A DNA stretch of 39,100 nt, from contig WREX01000006.1 in NCBI GenBank assembly GCA_009779115.1, positions 1-39,100 of the forward strand, written 5' to 3'. Positions 10,401 through 19,400 of this stretch are shown one piece after another. The position numbers and the translations under genes are program-made. The DNA comes from Propionibacteriaceae bacterium (GTDB lineage Bacteria > Actinomycetota > Actinomycetes > Propionibacteriales > Propionibacteriaceae). The notes under the pieces were generated by a model. That model had not been told where the DNA came from and made no database searches. It was given only the letters and a program-made list of their open reading frames with translations. Within the stretch, counting starts at the first letter, position 1. Each line of letters begins with the position of its first letter.

Positions 10401-13400
10401 GTGACGGCAAAAACCCGTAGTGGGGCTTTGGTTCCAAATGAAGTTGTCACCTTCTCCGGCTCGGATCCAAAGCTCAAGCTATCTACTACGACGTGCACGA
10501 CGGATGCAAATGGCACCTGCAATATCACTGTGTCATCTAACGATCCCGGTAAGTATCAGGTTTCGGCGACTGTGGTGAGCCATGGTGCGAACGTAGATGT
10601 GAACGGTTCTCCCGCCACGGTGGAGTTCACTTACCAGCCCGTCTTCGATCCTGCTAACAGCGACTTCACAGTCTCACCTGACACTCTTGCCGGCCAGGAT
10701 CCTGTGATGGTGGATATTCCCAATCCACCAACGGGTACTGCGACTTCTTACACTGCGATCTTGACAGCGAATGATCAAGAAGACCAACCGATGCCTAACT
10801 TGACGGCGAGCGATGTTAACTTCACCGCAACAGATCCGAACGTCAGTATCTCTGCCCTGAAGAACAATGGTGACGGAACGTACACTGTGCAGTACACGTC
10901 AAAGAAGGCGACTTCCACTGCAACCGCAAGTGTGACAGTTGACCAGATTAAGGCTTTGAGCCAGAAGTACAATACAAACGTATTGCCGATTCCATTCGTG
11001 CATGGTCTACCGGTTCTGGAATGCGCAGATCCAACAATTAAGTGCACGAACTTGTCCGCTGACCCGTTGAATCTGACAACAAAGGATGCTTCGTTAGCAA
11101 CGGCCTATATCACGGACTATTACGGTAATCCGGTTGAGGGATTTGACGTGACGTTTAGCTCTGATGGAAGCGCCACACTGAATACAACAAATTCCCCCTA
11201 CGTCCAACCGACTGACGCTACGGGACATGCATCAGTGACGGTCAAGGACAACACAGCTGAGGCCGTTCACGTTTCGGCAACAATTCCGTACCAGAGCAAT
11301 CCTGCTGCGGAGATTAAAAACTCGCCTGTGACAATAACATTTACGCCTCCGACCTGCGACGATGACACGTGCCCGATCTACAAGAATTCGTATTTCACCG
11401 TAGATCCCGTTGTGGATCCGACAGATCGAATAAATATGACGGGTTGGCCGACTGTTACTGTTCCAGGACTCCCTGATGGCACTCTGACTCATTACACGGC
11501 AACTCTCACTATTCTTGATGATGACAAGAATCCGATTAGCAATCTGCCCGTATCAGCCATACATTTCATGGCGAATAGTCAGAACTCGCAAGTCAATCCT
11601 CAGACCATGGTGACGATCACCAACGTGAAGAATAATGGTGATGGCACGTATACGGTTCAGTACTCGACCGGAGTCTCGGACTACACCATGACGGCAAGCG
11701 TGTCGGTCTTCAACAAACCGATTCATACGAAGGACAGTGATACTGAGCAGGCGTTGCCCATACCGTTCCGACCGGGTCCGATAGTTATTAATGTTCCAGA
11801 CTGCACTCAGCCAATCGCGCGGCCCAGTTCGAACCTCTCGGCAAACCCGACCCAGTTGGATGTCAGCCAAACGTCGACTGCGAAGGCTTTGGTAACTGAT
11901 GCCAATTGCAACCCAATACCAGATGTTCCTGTAACTTTTGGTTCGGATGGCAATGCGGCGATCAATGCGAATCAGCCTCCACAGGTCGTGAAGACTGATG
12001 TTGACGGTATTGCACTAGCCTCTGTGACTGATAGCAAGGCAGAAGTTGTAAATGTTTCTGCTGCCGTTCCGATTGAAAGTGATCTAAAGCAGATAAAGAA
12101 CTCTCCCGTACCTATCACATTCACTGGTGGAGTACTTATTGTTGATCCCAACCAGTCCAGTGTTTCGGTCGAGCCGACGACTCAGGTCGTAGGTGCACTT
12201 GTGAAGGTAACGATCACAGCCCGTACTGCTGATAAGACTCCAGTTCCCAACATTCCGATATCGCAAATTCAGGTCTCGGGATCGAAAGGTAGCGGTCCTA
12301 ATGATTCAGCCAGTGTGACCAACTGTGCCGAGATCGGAGCATCTGCTCCGGGGGTCTATACATGTGACATGACTGCCAAGCTTGTCGGTCAGTACACAGT
12401 GTCGGCAGTGGTAACGGCCGTTCCACTCAATGAGAAACCCACGGTGACCTTTGTACATGGAGCTGTCTGCGTGAACAACTGCACGCCGGTTCTTCCTGAC
12501 AACGCGGGCAACTTGACTCGATTCCAGATGGGTGCCAACGATCAACTAGCCGACGGCAACGCACGAGACACGGCGACGGCATTTGCCTATGATGTGTATG
12601 GCAATGCGGTCCCGGATGCCAATGTTGAGGCCGTCGATCAAACGACTGGTGATCTAGCTAATATCCTCAATCCGAGGGTAGCTACTGCAACGACCGGAGC
12701 CGATGGGACCGCAGAGATTTCCTGGACGGCAACTCAGCCCGGCATATACACCGCGCAGGGAACCATAGACGGATTGAATCCAACAGTGCCTGGAAAGACG
12801 GGCGTTTTGAACCAGATCCGATTCGCACTCGGAATAGTCGATGCGGCACATTCCAGCCTGGAAATCACTCCTCCAAGTCCGATCGCCGCTGGGCAGACCT
12901 ACACTCTCAAAGCGACAGCGCGGGACAAAGACAACCATCTTGTCCCAGCCGCGATTGTTAGCTTCTCAGTGAATCCGGCAACAGCGTCCTTGAGTGATAC
13001 GACATGTAGGACCCTTAGCGATGGTACATGCACGGTCACACTGACATCTAATGTGGCTGACACATACACAGTCCATGCAACTGTGCCTCAGAACGGTGTT
13101 CCGACGGATGTCGGTGGCAATGGTGATCCCACCAAGGCCAGTCCGCAGACTGTGGTCTTCACGAATGGCCCGGTCTGTGTGAACACTCCGGACTGCAAGA
13201 CGCATGTGACGATTGATCCGAATGGTGCTGTCGCCAACGGCACTTCTCAGGACAAGGTGAATGTGTTTGCATTTGACCAACTGGGTAATCCGGTGGCTGG
13301 CGCTCTACTTAATGTGACAGTGCCTGGCGAGGTTCACCCAGTTGGCGCAACTGATCCGAAGACCGACGCTCAAGGGACGGCTTCTATTGGTTACACATCA

Positions 13401-16400
13401 ACAACTGCCGGCTCCTATCCGATCACTGTGACCCTGCAAGGCCAGCAGGTGCCCGTATCTGACACCATGAATTTCACGCATGGCAACGGTATGGGTAGCT
13501 TGTCGATCACTCCGGATAAGCCCCAGCAAGTGGGATCGCACTTTACTGTTACGGCTAAGGTGGCCGATGATAACGGCAATCCTGTCTCTGGGCAGAATGC
13601 GAGGTTCCCGGCAGTGGCGGATCTCACTATCAATCCGACGTCATGTACCACCGGTGCCGACGGCACCTGCACGGTAGATGTGACATCAACAGTGGTTGGC
13701 AAATATACCATCAGTGCAACTGACGGAAGTGGTGCCGTTTTCGGGAACACCGTCGAAGCTCAGTTCACTAATGGTCCGGTCTGCGGTCCAGAAAAGCAGC
13801 TTGCAGCCGGTCTGCCTCCAACCAAGATCACCAGAGTCGACGAGGTTCAGAATGGCGCGAGAGCAGATGGTGTCGATACTGACGTCTTCTCGGTTTGGGG
13901 ATTTGACTGCTACGGCAACGCTGTTCCGAATGCGACTGTGGCGTCGACGACCACAAGTCCTGACTTGACCATTCAGTCTCCGATTGGTGCGACTGATGCA
14001 AATGGGAACTCAACAATTTGGTACACTTCCAACAAGGTAGGTAGTTATCAAGCGGACGTGAGTATCTCATCTGTGGATCAGGGAACACCGACAACCGTGA
14101 CTCCGCAGGGATCCCCAGTCACTGCTAGGTTCGGTCCTCCAGTGAACCCGCTGTATTCTTCGTGGTCCGTGTCACCGGCCGGTCCGCTGATTGTCGGTCA
14201 GGACGCTGTCAACACATACACCTTGACAGCAACGTTGGCAGATGACAATCATCAGCCTTCCGCAGGGAGCGTTATTTCTTTCAGAATTGATCCGACAGGT
14301 CCGACTTTCCCGAATGGTTCAAGTTGCACGGCCGACGCTAGTGGTAAATGCACAGTCACGGTGTGGTCAACTAAGTCCGGCACTTACGCAATCAATGCGG
14401 TTTCTGCGGGCCAACCAATTACTAGTGCGAACTCCAAGCCTGCTGAATCTGTGGTATGGAAGCCAGACGTCGTCTGTGCGCATCTGTCAGGCTGTGATCC
14501 TGTGGATCCAAATCTGGCGAGTAACTTGCGCACACGCGTTGAGGTGACTTATGACGGCGCCTTTGCAGATGGTGATGCCCGAGATACCGCGAAGGTCTAT
14601 GCATTTGATAAGTGGGGCAATCCCGTTCCTGCAATGTTGGTGGCATCGACATCCCAGTCTGGAGACGACCTGAAGGTTCAAGAAGGCATTTCGCCGACAG
14701 GTGATGATGGGACAAGCACGATCTGGTATAGCTCAACAAAGGCAGGTCAATACCAGGCTGCCGTGACAGTTGATGGCAAGTTGCCCACGGCCTCTAACAT
14801 TGACGGGAAGCCTACGGGTACGAACGTGATCACGCTGAACTTCGTTGCTGGTCCCCCAGATCTGGAAAAGTCGACGCTAACGGTTAAGCCGACTAGCCTA
14901 ATGACTGGTGAGTCGGCCACTGCAACGGCAACTCTCATGGATAAGAATGGAAATCTTATCAAGGGTGGTTCCGTGACATTCCACGCAACTAACTCAGCGG
15001 TATTCGCCAATCCGACTTCATCCGGCACGGATATTGAAGTGACCAATGATCAAGGCGTTGCCACGACGACCCTCACTGACAACACCGTGGAGACCACGAC
15101 CGTGACTGGTACCGTCCTCCAGGGTAATGGACAAGAGGGACAGTTCGGTTCTGTAGACGTTACATTCGGACATAAGGGTGCAGACCTGAATAAGTCGAAG
15201 CTGATTGTGGATAACAACACGCCGACTGTCGGTGACACGGTCAAGGCAACTGCGAATATCGTGGACCAGGATGGAAACCCGATTGAGGGTTACGATGTGT
15301 CGTTTGCAATCGATTCAGGTACTAAGGCCGGATTGACAGTGACTTCTGGAACCACAGATGCCACTGGAAATGCTTATGCCACTCTGACTGATGACATGGC
15401 AGATTCGGTTGTCCTCCATGCGACTGTCAAAGAAGGTGAAGTCAGCGATTCGCCGCAGACCGTGGCCTTCCAGCCAAACCCGAACCCCGATGGGAATAAC
15501 ACCAAAGTGTCGGTGTTCCCGACTCAGCAGAAGGCTGGCTCTCCGGTGACGGTGACAGTTGACGTTCGCGATCTCTACAACAACCCGATTCCTGGCATTG
15601 CGTCGACAGACTTCGCTGTGACTGGCATCAGCCAACAGCATCCTGAAGATGTAGCCACGGTGAGCCCGTGTGCAGAGGTTGGTCCATCCCAGCCAGGCAC
15701 TTATACATGCGAGTTGACCGCAACCAAGGTCGGCACGTATGAGGTGACCGCAGTAGTCAGAGCCGTGGAAGCCGTACAGCATCCAACTGTTGAATACGGG
15801 CCTGCGGGTGTTTCCAGTGACAGCTATTTCGAGATGACTAAGAATGATGCAGTGGCGAATGGGTCGGACACGGATGTTGCGACGGCACATGCGCTCGATC
15901 GCTATGGCAACGTTGTTCCGAATGCCACAGTTGTTGTCGTTGATAAGTCAACGGGTGATCTGTCTGGAGTCTTGAAGCCTCAGACTGGCACCGTCACAAC
16001 CGGTCCAGACGGCACGGCTGACGTGTCCTGGACTGCGACCAAGGTTGGTACCTACACCGCCGAGGGGACATTTGATGGGATCAAGCCCAGTAACGGGTCG
16101 GGTATTCTCAATCAGATCCGGTTCATTCCTGGACCGTATTCTCTGCCGGATTCCACCCTTGAAGTAACTCCTCCGGGTCCAATCCAGGTGGGCGAGACCT
16201 ATACCTTGACTGCAACCGTGAGAGATACCAATAAGAATGTCGAAGCTGATGCGACAGTGAGCTTCTCCGTGAATGACCCGACGAATGCATCTCTGAGCGA
16301 TACTACGTGTCTGACGCTGTCCACTGGACAGTGCTCGGTCACGCTGACATCGACAGTGGCAGGTTCCTACGAAGCTCATGCGACTCTTCCAGGCCCCAAT

Positions 16401-19400
16401 GGTGGTCCTGGGGATATCACTGGTAGCCCTGTGCAGTTGCAGTTCGCTCCTGGACCTCTGTGCGTGGCGCCTAGCTGCCTCAGCCGTGTGGAAGTGGACC
16501 CGAACAGTGTCCTGGCCGATGGTAAGGCGCAGGACGTGATTCACGCCTATGCTTACGACTCTTACAACAACCCGATTCCGGGTGCAGATGTGGCTGCCAC
16601 GTCTACACCAGCTGGTCTGACGTTGGCAACACCGGCTAATCCGAAGACTGATGCAAACGGAACTGCGATCCTGGGTTACACAGCGACAACAGATGGCACG
16701 TACACGGTGCCTGTGACGATCAATGGGCAGACTCCGAAGGGTTCTCCTGCTGATTTGATCTTCACAGTTGGAGTAGCCACGACTGGAAAGCTGACTATTG
16801 CTCCGACTCCGGATCAGCCACCTCTAGCTGTCAATGAAAACTACAAGGTGACAGCTCAAGTGACTGATGATATGGGCCATGCAGTGGCGAATAAGGTGGT
16901 GACTTTCCCTGCCGTCGATAATCTGACCTTCGACCAGACGACGTGTAACACGGGCGCCGACGGAACATGTTCGGTGAACGTGACGTCCAAGGTGACAGGA
17001 ACGTACACAATCGGCGCGACTAGTCCTGGAGTCACCTTCAATACTGTCCAAGCCACCTTCAAAGCTGGCCCGCTATGCGTGCCTGGTGATCCGGGTGCTC
17101 CGACTAACGGGAATGTGACTCGTGTCGAAGAGCTCGTCAATGGTGTTTACTATGATGGCGTCCAGCGCGACATCTTCCGGGTGTACGCCTATGACTGCGA
17201 TGGCAATGCCAAGCCTGATGTTGCGATCGCATCAACTCCGGCTGATCAATCCGGTTCTGTTGTGACTGTTCAACCTGACATCGCTCCGACTGGTGCGGAC
17301 GGCACCTCGACGATCTGGTATACGTCGAAGACACCTGGGTCCTTCAAGTTCGATGTGACTGTAACCGACCCAGACACACCGGGAGTTCACAAGACTCCTC
17401 AGGGTTCTCCGATCAACGTCATATTCGGTCCGGTGGTTGATAATACGAAGTCCTCATGGACTGTCACCCCGAATGGTCCACTGGTCGTAGGAACCGGTGC
17501 TGACAATAGTTACACGCTGACAGCAGCCTTGCATGACACAAATGACAAGCCTGTTCAAGGCGCGGCAATGAGTTTCGCAACGGCTCCGAATGGGCCTACG
17601 TTCCCGAACGGTGCAACCTGTTTGTCGGCTGCTGACGGCACGTGCACAGTCCAGGTCTACTCGACAAAGAGTGGCACGTATAACATCACAGCGACTACAT
17701 CTGGTAAAGCGGTTATGTCTGCTGCGGGCAACCCAGCGGAGTCTCGTGCTTGGAAGCCAGACGTGGTCTGCACGGATAGTGTCGGCTGCCTGACTAACGT
17801 GAAGGTCACTCAAGATAATGTCGTTGCGAACGGCGATGCCCGTGACCAGGCAACTCTGACGGCCTACGACAAGTACGACAACCCGGTTCCCGGTGCGCTC
17901 GTCCAGTCAGTGACCCAGGATTCCGATCTGAGGATTCAGCAAGGAATTAAAGGCACAGATGACAATGGTGTGAGCACTATTTGGTACTCGTCGTTCAAGT
18001 CCGGTGCCCATGTGGCTACCGTGACTGTGGATGGTCAAGCACCTGCTGCCTATCAGTCCGATAACTCGAAGAGTGCTACCCCCGGCCAGATCACGCTGAA
18101 CTTCATCCCGGGACCGCCGGATGCTAATCACTCCGTGTTGAGCATTGATCCGACGAGCCCGACTACGGATGACACGATCACTGTGACTGCCGACATCAAA
18201 GATATTCACGACAACCCAGTTCCTGGGGCGACCGTGAGCTTCTCGACCACTGGTCAGGCGACCTTGACGCCAGCTAGCTCTGGTCCTCTGCTGGCCGGGG
18301 CAAGCCCCAACGCGGCGCAGGTGACTGCTTTGACAGCTGTCTCTGGCCCTGACGGAAAGGCTGTTGTCACGATGACTGACACCAAGGCTGAGACGGTGAC
18401 CTTGAGGGCCACCATCCCGGTCGACAGCAAGGACACGGACATCAAGAATTCACCGATGACCGTGAAGATCAACCCAGTGCCATGGCCAGGGCCTTGCCTG
18501 GGTGAGCCGACTGCTCTGCAGGAGTGCACGAACCTGTCGGTGGATCCGCCGCAATTGAACGTCGGCGCGCTGTCTACAGCGAGGGCCCACGTCACGGATA
18601 AGTACTACAATCCAGCGCCTGGCGTGACGGTGACCTTCACTTTGGATCAGCCGGGTTCGACAGGTATCTTGGTGACGACTCAGGCTGTGACAGACGCTGA
18701 TGGTAATGCATTTGCCACCGTGACTGACACTGTGGCTGAAGCAGTGAAGGTGCACGCCACCATCACACAGGGTGAGTTGGACAAGTCCCCGCAGACGGTG
18801 ACATTCACGAATCCTCTGCCGAGGATCCCTGATGCTCCGACAATCACGGCACCAAAGGATGGCACTCTCACCAACCAGAATCCGTTGCAGATCGCTGGTA
18901 CTGGTGAGGCCGGTGCCACAGTGAAGGTGATGGATACGGACGGCACTGTGGTGTGCACCACCACGGTGAGTACGGGAACACCAGCGACATGGAGCTGCTC
19001 GGCTCCTCTGGCTGATGGCCAACACACGTTGACTGCCACTCAGACGAATGCCGGTGGTACGTCGAATCCGTCGAATGCTGTCCATGTCACGGTCGATACT
19101 GTTCCGCCTGCTCCGCCTGTGGTGAACGTTGCGAACGCTACGAAGGTTGCGGGTACGGCTGAACCGAATTCGACAGTGACCATCAAGTGGCCGGATGGAA
19201 CCGTGACCAAGGGAATCCCGGTTGATTCCACTGGTGCTTGGTCCGTGCCGACACCTGCGGGTATGGAGTCTGGCAACATCAGCGTCACTGCGACGGATGC
19301 TGCGGGCAACGAGTCCCAGCCGACGATCGCGTACCTCGATACTAAGATTCCTGCGGCTCCTGTGATCAAGGTTGCCAACGGTACTGAGATTTCGGGTACG

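Larger units (their letters stand above)
10344..18822 (+). repeat. array of about 25 Big_1-like Ig units inside the giant gene
   Basis: Recurring unit start [ST]-x-[LVF]-x-[VI]-x-P and end [VI]-x-F; counted by eye from STLVVSPEKT to TVTFTNPLP. Confidence 0.85.

Noticed and set aside
10344-18822. CRISPR-like array
   Set aside because: Repetition is protein-level Ig units of about 100 aa in a continuous ORF, not short DNA repeats with spacers; no cas genes.
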